Shown: positions 14,902-24,500 of the stretch, piece after piece
How positions within the stretch are numbered: the first letter of the stretch is position 1
How the letters are laid out: each line of letters starts with the position of its first letter
Source: SIG480 sp045539475
Lineage (GTDB): Bacteria; Bacillota; Clostridia; Oscillospirales; JAAYXM01
NCBI GenBank assembly: GCA_045539475.1
Contig: JAZQFJ010000068.1
Coordinates: 1 to 60,653, forward strand
DNA length: 60,653 bases
Reading direction: 5' to 3'
The notes under the pieces: model-generated
The model's input: only the letters and a program-made list of their open reading frames with translations
Told to the model about the DNA's origin: nothing
Database searches by the model: none
Program-made: the position numbers and the translations under genes

Positions 14902-16047
14902 TTAACTATCTTTTCGCCAGACCATTTTGTTAACTATGCCCGTATAGCTCTGAATTATCTTCACAGCCTTAACACTTACGTTTTCATCAACATAATTTTC
15001 AACCGGGATTCCATAGTCGCCGTTGTCGTTCATAGACACCGCAACGTCAACGGCCTGTAAGACCTGCTCGGTTGTGATTCCCGCAAGAATGAAGTTACCG
15101 TCGTCAAGTGCTTCCGGACGTTCGGTGGATGTTCTTATGCAAATTGCCGGGAACGGGTTCCCAACCGAGAGATAAAAGCTGCTTTCTTCCGGAAGTGTTC
15201 CGCTGTCTGATACCACGGCATACGCATTCATCTGCAGATTATTGTAATCGTGGAATCCGAGCGGTTCATGCTGAATCACGCGCTTATCAAACTCAAACCC
15301 ACGCGCTTCAATAAACTTCTTGCTTCTCGGATGGCAGGAATACAAAATCGGCATATCATATTTTTCCGCCATAGCGTTGACCGCATTCATAAGCGAGAAG
15401 AAGTTCTTCTCCGTGTCAATATTTTCTTCTCTGTGCGCAGAGAGGAGAATATATTTCTTTTTTTCCAAACCAAGCTTTGTGAGAATATCGCTTGCCTTTA
15501 TCTTTTCAAGGTTAGCACGCAAAACCTCTGCCATAGGTGAGCCGGTAACGTATGTTCTCTCTTTTGGAACACCTGCCGCGTTAAGATAACGGCGTGCGTG
15601 TTCAGAATAACACATATTAACATCTGCCGTAACGTCAACAATACGGCGATTGGTTTCCTCAGGCAAGCATTCATCAAAGCAACGGTTGCCTGCTTCCATA
15701 TGAAAAATCGGAATATGCAAGCGCTTTGCCGCAATTACCGAAAGACAGGAGTTTGTATCGCCGAGAACAAGAAGTGCATCCGGCTTTGCCTCCACCATAA
15801 GCTCATATGCTTTTGAGATGATATTCCCTATCGTTTCGCCAAGGTGAGTGCCTACGGAATTCAGGTAATAATCCGGCGCGCGAAGACCCAAATCATCAAA
15901 GAATACCTGATTTAAGTTATAGTCATAGTTTTGTCCTGTGTGTACAAGAATCTGGTCAAAATATTTATCGCACGCCTTTATAACCTCCGAAAGACGGATA
16001 ATCTCCGGACGTGTACCGATAATCGTCATAAGTTTAAGCTTATTCAT
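14902..16047 (-). CDS. capG: UDP-N-acetyl-L-fucosamine-forming 2-epimerase (CapG/FnlC type)
   Basis: A 381-residue non-hydrolysing UDP-GlcNAc 2-epimerase relative: TIIGTRPEIIRLSEVI at the N-terminus, LVLGDTNSCLSV, HMEAGNRCFDECLPEETNR, the SAHREENI motif and SDSGTLPEES near the nucleotide site. In this operon, with capE and capF homologues, the likely substrate is UDP-N-acetyl-L-pneumosamine, giving UDP-N-acetyl-L-fucosamine, rather than UDP-GlcNAc. It is the last gene of the capsule operon and acts in the cytoplasm. Confidence 0.88.
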   Translation of the reverse strand: MNKLKLMTIIGTRPEIIRLSEVIKACDKYFDQILVHTGQNYDYNLNQVFFDDLGLRAPDYYLNSVGTHLGETIGNIISKAYELMVEAKPDALLVLGDTNSCLSVIAAKRLHIPIFHMEAGNRCFDECLPEETNRRIVDVTADVNMCYSEHARRYLNAAGVPKERTYVTGSPMAEVLRANLEKIKASDILTKLGLEKKKYILLSAHREENIDTEKNFFSLMNAVNAMAEKYDMPILYSCHPRSKKFIEARGFEFDKRVIQHEPLGFHDYNNLQMNAYAVVSDSGTLPEESSFYLSVGNPFPAICIRTSTERPEALDDGNFILAGITTEQVLQAVDVAVSMNDNGDYGIPVENYVDENVSVKAVKIIQSYTGIVNKMVWRKDS

Positions 16048-16114
16048 TTAATAATCATTCCTTTTCTTTTCGTTCTTCTCTTTTATCTCTTCCCTGTCCG
16101 AATTTATTCAGACA

Positions 16115-17257
16115 CTATACCTCTTCAAAGAAAGTATCGGGTTTTGCCGGGTCAAAGCATTCGTTACACCACATAAATGTCACCATATCTGTGTCGCCGA
16201 GGTTTTCTATGTTGTGCGTGTAACCGATCGGGATATCAACAACTTCCATTTTATCACCGGACACGAAATATTCATGCACCGTGTCCTCTCCAATCTTACG
16301 GAAGCGGATAACTCCTTTTCCGCTCACAACAAGAAACTTTTCATTCTTTGTTTGATGCCAGTGGTTGCCCTTTGTGATTCCTGGTTTTGAGATATTAACG
16401 CTGAACTGTCCGCGGTCAAGCGTGCGGATTATTTCCGTAAAGCTCCCGCGCTCATCGCAATTCATTTTAAGTTCATAGGAGAATTTATCCTCCGGAAGAT
16501 ATGAAAGATATGTAGCGTAAAGCTTTTTCGTGAATGCATCGCTCATATCCGGAATTGAGCGCAAATCACGGCTTTCCTTAAACGAATAGAGCAAATCAAC
16601 AATCTCGCCGAGCGTTATCTTGTGAACTACCGGTACTTCGCAGTATTCGCCCGCTCGTGTCTGGTTTCCGGAAAGAGCATTTATAAGCTCGTTTACAACA
16701 TCATCTATATACACAAGCTGCATATTAACGCTTCTGTCGTTTACCGTTATAGGCAAGTCGTGCGCTATGTTATGACAAAAGGTAGCAACCGCGCTGTTGT
16801 AGTTCGGTCTGCACCATTTTCCGAAAACATTCGGAAAACGATATACAAGCACCTTCGCGCCAGTTTCCTTTGCATACTCAAAAAATAAATCCTCGCCCGC
16901 TTTTTTTGACTGCCCGTACGGATTATCAAACGCCGCCTGAATTGAGGACGACAGCATCACCGGACAGGTGTTGTTATATTTTTTAAGCGTTTCTAAAAGA
17001 CGCGAAGCAAATCCGAAGTTGCCCTGCATAAATTCTTCCTGATTTTGAGGTCGGTTTACACCTGCAAGATTAAAAACAAAATCAGCTGATCGGCAATATT
17101 CATCAAGCTCTTCCGGTTTTGAATCTATATCATATTCAAATATGTTAAGGTCGGTGGTTATATCGTAAGTTCTATCCTTGCCGTCACTGATGTTTTTTAA
17201 GGAAGCAACAAGGTTTTTACCTACAAATCCTTTTGCACCGGTGATGAGTATGTTCAT
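16115..17257 (-). CDS. capF: CapF-type bifunctional reductase/epimerase (SDR + cupin)
   Basis: A 380-residue protein with an N-terminal NAD(P)-binding SDR domain (MNILITGAKGFVGKNL; catalytic region NPYGQSKKAGEDL) and a C-terminal cupin from about 255 (KGNHWHQTKNEKF carries metal-ligand histidines). This two-domain build is characteristic of CapF/FnlB. In Staphylococcus aureus the cupin epimerises and the SDR reduces the UDP-4-keto-sugar on the path to UDP-N-acetyl-L-fucosamine. Its start overlaps the stop of the preceding gene by four bases. Confidence 0.92.
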   Translation of the reverse strand: MNILITGAKGFVGKNLVASLKNISDGKDRTYDITTDLNIFEYDIDSKPEELDEYCRSADFVFNLAGVNRPQNQEEFMQGNFGFASRLLETLKKYNNTCPVMLSSSIQAAFDNPYGQSKKAGEDLFFEYAKETGAKVLVYRFPNVFGKWCRPNYNSAVATFCHNIAHDLPITVNDRSVNMQLVYIDDVVNELINALSGNQTRAGEYCEVPVVHKITLGEIVDLLYSFKESRDLRSIPDMSDAFTKKLYATYLSYLPEDKFSYELKMNCDERGSFTEIIRTLDRGQFSVNISKPGITKGNHWHQTKNEKFLVVSGKGVIRFRKIGEDTVHEYFVSGDKMEVVDIPIGYTHNIENLGDTDMVTFMWCNECFDPAKPDTFFEEV

Positions 17258-18438
17258 TTTACATCTTCCTCCGAATAAAAATCAAGTCCTACTGCATTGA
17301 GTTTTTCTTTGCGCTCATAAATCGTGTCATTCGTGAGCCTTTTTTCTTTTTCGATATAATTACGCACTCTGCCCTGTTTAAATATTATAACATTAAACAA
17401 TCTGACAATCCACATTACCGGAAGTAAAACCGGAGCTTTTCCTAAGAAATCATATTTCTCGCACATTTGCTTGTATGAAGGAAAAACTGTTTTTATCCGA
17501 TTAGCAAGCTTAACACTTGCAAAAGAGCTTCTCCCCTGCGTTTCACGAATAATTTTTGAAGTTGCTGCATCTTCTGCTGTTCCGTATGCTCCGCTATTGA
17601 AAACCATGTCGGTAATCAGCTTGGTTTCAAACGTTTCATCTGCATCGCCAAACCAAACATCGAGCGTTTTTTCAACATTTTCAAAAAACTCATATAAACG
17701 AAGTCTTTTGAGCTCACTTTTCACGTATTCCCAATCAAGCTGTGGTTTCGCATTCTTGTATACCCAAAGGTCAACTATGTGCTTTATCCCGATGCCGCTA
17801 TCACGGTAGTGCTTTGCAAAATGGGTTATCAAATGAATAAAAAAGGCTTCATTCTTCATTGAATATTTAAAACCGGAGCACCTTTCTGCTAATTCCCAAC
17901 CGTCACCAAAGTAAGCATAAAAATCCTTGTTGTATGACGGGATTAACCTTTTGTGCAATTCAATACACAAATTATCCTTAACCCAAATAAATTCATGATT
18001 GCTTTCAACTTTTTCAACAAAGCCTAACTCCAACATAACTTTTTTTATGCTTTCATACTGTTCCGTCTTTATCAGTATGTCAATATCACCCATCACGCGC
18101 ATTTCAGCCCGCGGATAAAGTGATTTCAGCACAGAACCTTTAAGCAGCATGTATTCAATTCCATTAGATTCAAAAGCCTCGCACAACACTTCAAGAGCTT
18201 GTCGTTGCCGCTCATCAAGAATAACCAGCGGAAACGAATTTTCAAAAAGCTTTTTCATCGCTTCCGAGTTTTTATCAAAGCCGCAATTCAAAGCACCGTA
18301 ATATACAAGCGGAGATATTTGATGTTCTCGGACAACATCAATCACACCTTCCAATGCAAAACCATCCGGGAGTTCATGTCTTTTGCCGCTCAAAGCGCTT
18401 TTTATAAGCGTAATCAAACCTCTTTGCTGAACATTCAC
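17254..18438 (-). CDS. nucleotidyltransferase-fold protein (NTP_transf_5-like)
   Basis: A 394-residue protein. The motif YMLLKGSVLKSLYPRAEMR followed by MGDIDILIKTEQ has the G-S and D-x-D signature of the polymerase-beta-type nucleotidyltransferase fold as found in the uncharacterised NTP_transf_5 family. The remaining helices (FFIHLITHFAKHYRDSGIG) are typical of that family. Members are common inside capsule and O-antigen operons, but their substrate is not established. Here it sits between capE and capF homologues and overlaps both neighbours or nearly so. It could modify a sugar or a protein of the capsule pathway. Confidence 0.75.
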   Translation of the reverse strand: MNVQQRGLITLIKSALSGKRHELPDGFALEGVIDVVREHQISPLVYYGALNCGFDKNSEAMKKLFENSFPLVILDERQRQALEVLCEAFESNGIEYMLLKGSVLKSLYPRAEMRVMGDIDILIKTEQYESIKKVMLELGFVEKVESNHEFIWVKDNLCIELHKRLIPSYNKDFYAYFGDGWELAERCSGFKYSMKNEAFFIHLITHFAKHYRDSGIGIKHIVDLWVYKNAKPQLDWEYVKSELKRLRLYEFFENVEKTLDVWFGDADETFETKLITDMVFNSGAYGTAEDAATSKIIRETQGRSSFASVKLANRIKTVFPSYKQMCEKYDFLGKAPVLLPVMWIVRLFNVIIFKQGRVRNYIEKEKRLTNDTIYERKEKLNAVGLDFYSEEDVK

Positions 18439-18440
18439 AG

Positions 18441-19484
18441 CTACTTACTTTCCTTCCATAAAGCAACTTCATCACGGATAAACTGAAGCGTTAAAAGCTT
18501 GTCCTTAACCGCTTCAACATTCAAAAGTTCTGTGTTGTTAGAATTAAACTCCGTGAGCGGATTACGCTCTTTATCTCCGTCCTTAAAATACTTATCGTAG
18601 TTCAAATCTCGCTTATCGCACGGAACACGGTAGAAATCGCCCATATCTGTTGCATTTGCGCACTCTTCGTTTGTGAGAAGCGTTTCATACATTTTTTCGC
18701 CGTGGCGGATGCCTATAACCTTAATCTCCGTTTCAGGAGCGAAAAGCTCTTTAACCGCTTTTGCAAGAACCTCAATAGTGCATGCCGGAGCCTTCTGAAC
18801 AAGAATATCTCCTGAGTTCGCATTTTCAAAGGCAAAGAGAACAAGGTCAACAGCTTCGTCAAGGCTCATTATAAAGCGCGTCATAGCCGGCTCAGTTATT
18901 GTTATTGCTTCGCCCTTTTTCATCTGCTCAATCCAGAGCGGAATAACTGAACCACGAGAACACATGACGTTGCCGTAACGCGTACAACAAATCATCGTCT
19001 TTTTCGTTGTTCGCGCTTTTGCAACGGCTACCTTTTCCATCATAGCCTTGCTTGTCCCCATTGCGTTGACCGGGTATGCCGCCTTATCGGTTGAAAGGCA
19101 AATAACCTTTTCAACCCCTGCATCAATCGCCGCTGTCAAAACATTCTCTGTTCCGATGACGTTAGTCTTAACAGCTTCAATCGGGAAGAATTCACAAGAC
19201 GGAACTTGTTTCAGTGCCGCCGCATGGAATATGTAGTCAACTCCGTGCATTGCGTTCTTAACGCTCTGTAAATCACGAACATCACCGATGTAAAATTTAA
19301 TCTTATTACTTGCTTCCGGATATTTCACCTGATACTCATGACGCATATCATCCTGTTTCTTTTCATCGCGCGAGAAGATGCGGATTTCACCGATGTCGGT
19401 ATCAAGAAAACGATTGAGAACAGCATTACCGAATGAACCCGTCCCTCCGGTTATGAGTAAGGTTTTGTTTTCGAAGTATGACAT
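18441..19484 (-). CDS. capE: UDP-GlcNAc 4,6-dehydratase/5-epimerase (CapE/FnlA type)
   Basis: A 347-residue SDR enzyme: nucleotide-binding TGGTGSFGNAVLNRF, DVRDLQSV, STDKAAYPVNAMGTSKAMME. As usual for CapE/FnlA, a methionine (MGTSK) stands where most SDRs have the catalytic tyrosine. It starts the UDP-N-acetyl-L-fucosamine branch by dehydrating and 5-epimerising UDP-GlcNAc. It lies three bases from the preceding gene and two from the following one, inside the leftward operon. Confidence 0.92.
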   Translation of the reverse strand: MSYFENKTLLITGGTGSFGNAVLNRFLDTDIGEIRIFSRDEKKQDDMRHEYQVKYPEASNKIKFYIGDVRDLQSVKNAMHGVDYIFHAAALKQVPSCEFFPIEAVKTNVIGTENVLTAAIDAGVEKVICLSTDKAAYPVNAMGTSKAMMEKVAVAKARTTKKTMICCTRYGNVMCSRGSVIPLWIEQMKKGEAITITEPAMTRFIMSLDEAVDLVLFAFENANSGDILVQKAPACTIEVLAKAVKELFAPETEIKVIGIRHGEKMYETLLTNEECANATDMGDFYRVPCDKRDLNYDKYFKDGDKERNPLTEFNSNNTELLNVEAVKDKLLTLQFIRDEVALWKESK

Positions 19485-19485
19485 T

Positions 19486-19917
19486 TTATTTCCCCTCCTT
19501 CATTTTTTCTTTGATGTCTGTCGTAGAAACACCTTTTGTATAAGAAAAATAGACTATGTCCACCCCTAAGTGCTTGAATTCTTCTTCTGTCTTACGATAG
19601 CGCTCGGACCCTTTCCAATCATCTCCAGAAAATAAAACATCAAATCTAAACTTCTTTTGTGCAAGCATTTTGTCGTTAGTAGTTTCTATATCAATCAAAA
19701 ATGCCTCGTCAACAACTTTTAAGGCTTTCACTATTCTTAAACGCTCATTCTCCGTAAATACTGCGTTTTTCTTTTTTATGTCGGTTACATACTTATCGTC
19801 ACATATTCCAACAATTAGATGCTCACACTTTTCCTTACACCGTTCTAATAAATTTAAGTGCCCTACATGGAATAAATCAAAAACACCACACGTATATCCT
19901 ATTTTATAAGGTTTCAT
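19486..19917 (-). CDS. glycerol-3-phosphate cytidylyltransferase-like protein (TagD/GCT family)
   Basis: A 143-residue cytidylyltransferase: GVFDLFHVGHLNLLERC carries the HxGH motif, and YTKGVSTTDI is the C-terminal signature corresponding to RTxGISTT of TagD. It would activate glycerol-3-phosphate (or a similar polyol phosphate) with CTP. The ATG at 19917 is chosen because the protein then starts as TagD does; it overlaps the end of the licD-like gene by 14 bases. A second domain of the same family is fused to an SDR at 26.9-28.1 kb, so two polyol-phosphate activations may be needed. Confidence 0.85.
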   Translation of the reverse strand: MKPYKIGYTCGVFDLFHVGHLNLLERCKEKCEHLIVGICDDKYVTDIKKKNAVFTENERLRIVKALKVVDEAFLIDIETTNDKMLAQKKFRFDVLFSGDDWKGSERYRKTEEEFKHLGVDIVYFSYTKGVSTTDIKEKMKEGK

Positions 19918-20725
19918 TACATTCACTCTCCTCAAGCAAAAACATTTCATTCACATGATGAGTTATACGTTCTTTTTCATCCGGAAGTTTCATATAGTCG
20001 CCGTACATTTTGTACAAAATTGTATCATATCCGACAGGAATCTTGAAAATTTTATTTTCAAAACTCACATTTATTGTTCCCGCGTAACAACTTTTGTCAA
20101 ATCTGTTTTTAGATGAGTTAAATGCACTCTCAATCGTCCCAATAAACTCTGATTTTTCAAACGAATAACGCTCGTGCAACGCTATAGTTCTTTTATAAAT
20201 ACCGTTCTTGCCTCCAGCAAAGAAAACAATGATCCAATTATAAAACCGCTTTAATATATTATTATTTTTCTTCGCAACAGCTCTAACAAACTTTTTATAA
20301 TATCCCTGTAAGCAATCAAACCACTTTATGTATTCATTTTCATCTTCCGGCTGCCCATCTATCGGAAATACATCAATATCAATGCCCAAGTACCCATTTT
20401 TATAGTCAATACCGCTTTCGATTTTTATTGTTTTTGTATCTATAATCTTCACAAAAGAGTGCCTTGCACAAGTATCAGTAGGCGCAATCAACTTATATCT
20501 TTTATTGTTCTCATTATAATGATTGATTAAGAAATTGTAGTCTCTTCGCGGCATTTGTATATCAATATCATCGTCCCATGGAATGAATCCATTATGTCTT
20601 ACAGCACCAATTAAAGTCCCATATGCCAAAAAATATGTAAGCCCGTTTTTATCACAAAAATTTGCAACATCAGATAAAATATCTATTTCTATTTTTTTAA
20701 TTTCTTCTGTTGTTAGCTTTTTCAT
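19904..20725 (-). CDS. LicD-family phosphotransferase
   Basis: A 273-residue protein with the LicD hallmark LAYGTLIGAVRHNGFIPWDDD, where the D-D-D run binds metal, followed by IDIQMPRRDY. LicD enzymes attach phosphocholine or polyol phosphates to surface glycans. As no choline genes (licA, licB, licC) are seen but CDP-glycerol-type genes are, a glycerol- or ribitol-phosphate donor is more likely here (inference). It lies just after the flippase gene. Confidence 0.88.
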   Translation of the reverse strand: MKKLTTEEIKKIEIDILSDVANFCDKNGLTYFLAYGTLIGAVRHNGFIPWDDDIDIQMPRRDYNFLINHYNENNKRYKLIAPTDTCARHSFVKIIDTKTIKIESGIDYKNGYLGIDIDVFPIDGQPEDENEYIKWFDCLQGYYKKFVRAVAKKNNNILKRFYNWIIVFFAGGKNGIYKRTIALHERYSFEKSEFIGTIESAFNSSKNRFDKSCYAGTINVSFENKIFKIPVGYDTILYKMYGDYMKLPDEKERITHHVNEMFLLEESECNETL

Positions 20726-20729
20726 ATCA

Positions 20730-22022
20730 TTACCCCTTTCTCACCAAACACAACAACCACTTTAAATTAAGACTTTTAAACATAAGTTTGTTGTTTGCAC
20801 GAATATCTTTTATAATCCAACCAACGATAACATTTGTGAAAATTTGCGTTATAAGAGAAGCAATGGCTGCTCCATTTATCCCCCAAATAGGAATCATCAT
20901 TAAATTCAAAACAACGTTCAATGTCGCACCGCTAAGATTTATTATCCACAAATACTTCTGATTTTCTTTTGCCAATATCCACACATTGCGAACTGAGCCT
21001 ATATATGCAAAGGTTGTATACCATACTATGATTTGCAAAGACGAGCTTGCTGCTATATACTGTCTGCCAAACAATATATTTATTAAAACCGGGGCAAACA
21101 TTGTCATAAAAACACTTACAGCCAAAGATAAATAAATGATAATAGAATACAGCAAAATCATATTTTTCTCAAATTTGCTTTCATCTTCTTTTCCGCTTTT
21201 AAGTATTTCCGGACGAAATGAATCTATTATAGCAGAAAAGATAAACGACAAAACAGACGCTGTTGCCACAGCAGCAGTATACAATCCCACCTGCTCGTTC
21301 CCAAGCATATTCTTAATCATAATTTTATCAGTCTGCGCAAATATAGTAACCATCATAGATGAAACTATGTAATACTTACTTTTAGAAAACAGCTCTCTCG
21401 CCATTTTTTTAGAGAAGCAAAACCTTTGACCTTGCTTGTTTTTATATATGATAATCAAGAAAAGGGCAATGAGTGCGTAATCCAAAAAATTAGATGCGGC
21501 AAACCAATATACGGACTTCTGCGTTACCAAAAGAAATATCTTATAAAGAGACACGACCGCATATGCAATAAGCATAGCAACGGAAGTGTATTTGGACATC
21601 AGCTTTGCCTGAAACCAATATTGAATAAGATCAATTGCATTGAAAATAAGAAGAACACTGTATATAGCACAAACAATAAGCGTTTCGCTTTCTCCGGCAT
21701 TTACAAAATAAACGAAGGAGACAACCCCTATAATGCATAAGACTGCCGAACACACACTCATCAAAATTGATGTGCCCAAAACCTCGCCCTCTTTATCTGG
21801 TCTTGATATCAACTCATGAACAATGGTAGAGTTTAATCCCAGATACATGATAGGCGTAACAAAAGCCACAATAGAAGCAACATAATTTATAACACCATAG
21901 TTGGACGGCCCGAGAAATCTCGCTGTCATCATTCCGATAACTAATGATAACACCGACTGGGCGACCCTACAGCCTATAATCCACGATGCATTCTTTGCTA
22001 CTTTATTTTTGAACAATACCAT
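20730..22022 (-). CDS. wzx: Wzx-type polysaccharide flippase
   Basis: A 430-residue multi-pass membrane protein with about 12 hydrophobic segments and the typical N-terminus NASWIIGCRVAQSVLSLVIG, then TARFLGPSNYGVINY, a signature of MOP-superfamily oligosaccharide flippases. It moves the undecaprenyl-linked repeat unit across the membrane. Its neighbours are a polymerase-like gene upstream and licD downstream, as expected for a Wzx/Wzy-dependent locus. Confidence 0.9.
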   Translation of the reverse strand: MVLFKNKVAKNASWIIGCRVAQSVLSLVIGMMTARFLGPSNYGVINYVASIVAFVTPIMYLGLNSTIVHELISRPDKEGEVLGTSILMSVCSAVLCIIGVVSFVYFVNAGESETLIVCAIYSVLLIFNAIDLIQYWFQAKLMSKYTSVAMLIAYAVVSLYKIFLLVTQKSVYWFAASNFLDYALIALFLIIIYKNKQGQRFCFSKKMARELFSKSKYYIVSSMMVTIFAQTDKIMIKNMLGNEQVGLYTAAVATASVLSFIFSAIIDSFRPEILKSGKEDESKFEKNMILLYSIIIYLSLAVSVFMTMFAPVLINILFGRQYIAASSSLQIIVWYTTFAYIGSVRNVWILAKENQKYLWIINLSGATLNVVLNLMMIPIWGINGAAIASLITQIFTNVIVGWIIKDIRANNKLMFKSLNLKWLLCLVRKG

Positions 22023-22045
22023 CCCTCCTGGAAAAATATGTCACA

Positions 22046-23227
22046 TTAAGATGGAGAATTTTCATCCACTACCGCTTGTTTGTACCTAACAAAAATAAAT
22101 AATGTCACGACCATTATATTGTATGGTATAGTTCCTATCAAAAACGCCGCCTCACTCGATGATTGTATTAAAATCGCCATGAGCGCGTAAATGGCAACAG
22201 CAGAAACCTTGTTTGTATTTTTCATATATGGAACAATGTTTCTATACCATATCAGAATATACAACGCCAATCCGAAAATGCCAATTGTAATTAACAAACT
22301 CAACATAGAATTGTGAAAATTGGTGAATCCACCTTTGGAAAAATCCCCAAACATCCAGTTCAATGGGGATTTTAAATACCGCATTGCATCAATATATATT
22401 TCTTCTCTTCCCGTATATATGCTCTTACCCAAAACCTCAACACTGCTCATAAATCCTATACTTTTAAGGTATGGCAAAAGTGAAATATATGCAACAGGTA
22501 CGGATATAGCACCTATCAAGAATATCTTTGGTATATTTTTAAGCGGAACAAACGACATAACTGTAAGCAACCCCGCAACAAGAAGAGAACTTCTTGAGTT
22601 AGTTCTATATATAAGATACAAAAACACGGCATGCAATGCATAGGAAATAAGTTTAGGGTAAATTTTACATTTACTAGCTATAAGATTTATCGCACTGCAA
22701 TACAAAAGCATCATTGCAACAGCGTTGGGATTGGAATATCCTAAAGTGAGCGAGGTCAGTTCGACAAAACTCCCTTCATCCTCCCATATGTACGCAAAAG
22801 GCATATATGAATAAGCAAAAAACAATAAACAAAACACAACATTAAAGTATGAAATAAACTTAACCAAGGATCTGTCGACTTTAATATTTCTTTGCGTTTC
22901 TATAAGAAAAATCATTCCAAGAAACGCGCCTAAATTTCGTTGCAGATAATGCTCTTCTATCTCATCTGTTGAGACAACAATTGCCAGAATGATACCGAAC
23001 GCCAATGCAAAAGAAATAAAGACTTTATTATAGTTTTTACTCATAAGTATTACATAAACTACTGTAAGCCAATTAAACAAAACCAGCGTTTTCCCCAATA
23101 GAGCATTTATACCGGATATTCTGAACGGATATAACAACAAATATGCCGAAAGAAGCACATATAAACACTTATAAGCAAACTTCAGCGTTTTATCTCCGCT
23201 TTCGTTTTTTAAGGTTTGAACAATCAT
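22046..23227 (-). CDS. wzy: Wzy-like repeat-unit polymerase
   Basis: A 393-residue membrane protein with 10 or more hydrophobic segments and a large polar loop late in the chain (GREEIYIDAMRYLKSPLN, then FTNFHNSMLSLLITIG), the pattern of O-antigen polymerase/ligase proteins. SNPNAVAMMLLY in the middle also fits. It would polymerise the repeat units outside the membrane. Sequence conservation in this family is low, so the call rests on topology and context. Confidence 0.78.
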   Translation of the reverse strand: MIVQTLKNESGDKTLKFAYKCLYVLLSAYLLLYPFRISGINALLGKTLVLFNWLTVVYVILMSKNYNKVFISFALAFGIILAIVVSTDEIEEHYLQRNLGAFLGMIFLIETQRNIKVDRSLVKFISYFNVVFCLLFFAYSYMPFAYIWEDEGSFVELTSLTLGYSNPNAVAMMLLYCSAINLIASKCKIYPKLISYALHAVFLYLIYRTNSRSSLLVAGLLTVMSFVPLKNIPKIFLIGAISVPVAYISLLPYLKSIGFMSSVEVLGKSIYTGREEIYIDAMRYLKSPLNWMFGDFSKGGFTNFHNSMLSLLITIGIFGLALYILIWYRNIVPYMKNTNKVSAVAIYALMAILIQSSSEAAFLIGTIPYNIMVVTLFIFVRYKQAVVDENSPS

Positions 23228-23260
23228 TTTTTCTCCTATAAATTTAATCGATTTTTTTCT

Positions 23261-24487
23261 TTAGCCATTCGCTTTTATAACTTCTTCATATGTATTCAAG
23301 TACAGCGTTGCCATAAGAACACTTGAATATTTCTTATGGGCTTTTCGCATTATGCTATCAGGATTAAGATTTTGTTTTTTGTTAAGCCATTCCTCGCGGA
23401 GCGCCTTTTCCATTGAGTCAACATCACCAAACTCAACAAACTTGCAGTATTCTTCAATCGCGATACTCTCCGGGCCTCCTGCAAGAAATCCAACTACAGG
23501 AGTACCGCACGCCAAAGATTCTGCCACCGGCATACTGAAAGTCTCACGTGAGCTGGTTATAACGCTGACATCTGCCATAGAATAATACTGTGCAAGGTCA
23601 TCTTGATTCATAACTTTTCCGACAACCTTCAAATTGTTTGGTAATACAACATCTCTTTTAACAGTATTCCCAATAACTAAGAAATTCACATCATCATTCT
23701 CAAATCGTCGCGCAAGGTCAACCAAATAAACGCCGCCTTTTCTTGACTCCTCCGCCGGATCGAACTGCGCAGTAACCGCAACAACAACCTTTTTTGCATT
23801 ATACTTTTTTATATCATCTTTAATTTCTTTATGCCTGTAAAAAACTTCTGTATTAATGCCGTTCAAAATTGTTTTTTGTTGTATTCCGTCAAAAATCGGT
23901 GACTTAACTGAGCGATTAAATACATACGGAGATACCGAAACAATGCACGACTTGTCAACTCCTTTAAAGGAATACTGCATTTTTTTCCACGCACTGGCAG
24001 AGGAATCCCATAATGTACCACAAGCTTTTTTGTAATTTTCGCATCCTCCACATCCAGTCTTCCACTTTTCGCAAGAATACGCATAATCACATGAACCTGT
24101 ATAGAAAAACTCTGCATGGTTTGTAACCACAGTCGGGATTTTTCGTTTCTTCAAAAACTTCACGAGGCGATATATGTTCACCATATTACAATTGATAGAA
24201 TGCAGATGAACAACATCAGGCTTTATCTTTTTAATGTTTGAAAGTATGCGAAAAGTAGAAACAGGGGCAAATCCATATTTGAAACCAAAAAGCTTTACCA
24301 AACGGAGATAGGCTCCCTGTTCGTGCGGAAAAGAAGTTGCTTTTATATGCAAGAACACTTCTTCGTAATTCTTTTTAGGTGTCAGTAAAAAAGACAAATG
24401 CCCGTCTTCTTGTGCTTTTCTACTGATATCTTTTATTATTTTCCCGGTGCTTCCAAAATCAGCACAGTTAATATGAAGTATTTTCAC
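23261..24487 (-). CDS. GT4-family glycosyltransferase
   Basis: A 408-residue GT-B protein. The N-terminal domain opens MKILHINCADFGSTGKII, with DVVHLHSINCNMVNIY typical of the WcaC/GT4 branch. The nucleotide-binding part has the E-x7-E signature in SSRETFSMPVAESLACGTPV. It transfers one sugar to the lipid-linked capsule unit on the cytoplasmic side. The cysteine-rich loop (CEKWKTGCGGCENYKKACG) is typical of this branch, which often carries CGxC-like clusters. Donor and linkage cannot be told from sequence. Confidence 0.85.
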   Translation of the reverse strand: MKILHINCADFGSTGKIIKDISRKAQEDGHLSFLLTPKKNYEEVFLHIKATSFPHEQGAYLRLVKLFGFKYGFAPVSTFRILSNIKKIKPDVVHLHSINCNMVNIYRLVKFLKKRKIPTVVTNHAEFFYTGSCDYAYSCEKWKTGCGGCENYKKACGTLWDSSASAWKKMQYSFKGVDKSCIVSVSPYVFNRSVKSPIFDGIQQKTILNGINTEVFYRHKEIKDDIKKYNAKKVVVAVTAQFDPAEESRKGGVYLVDLARRFENDDVNFLVIGNTVKRDVVLPNNLKVVGKVMNQDDLAQYYSMADVSVITSSRETFSMPVAESLACGTPVVGFLAGGPESIAIEEYCKFVEFGDVDSMEKALREEWLNKKQNLNPDSIMRKAHKKYSSVLMATLYLNTYEEVIKANG

Positions 24488-24500
24488 GACTTATCTCCCA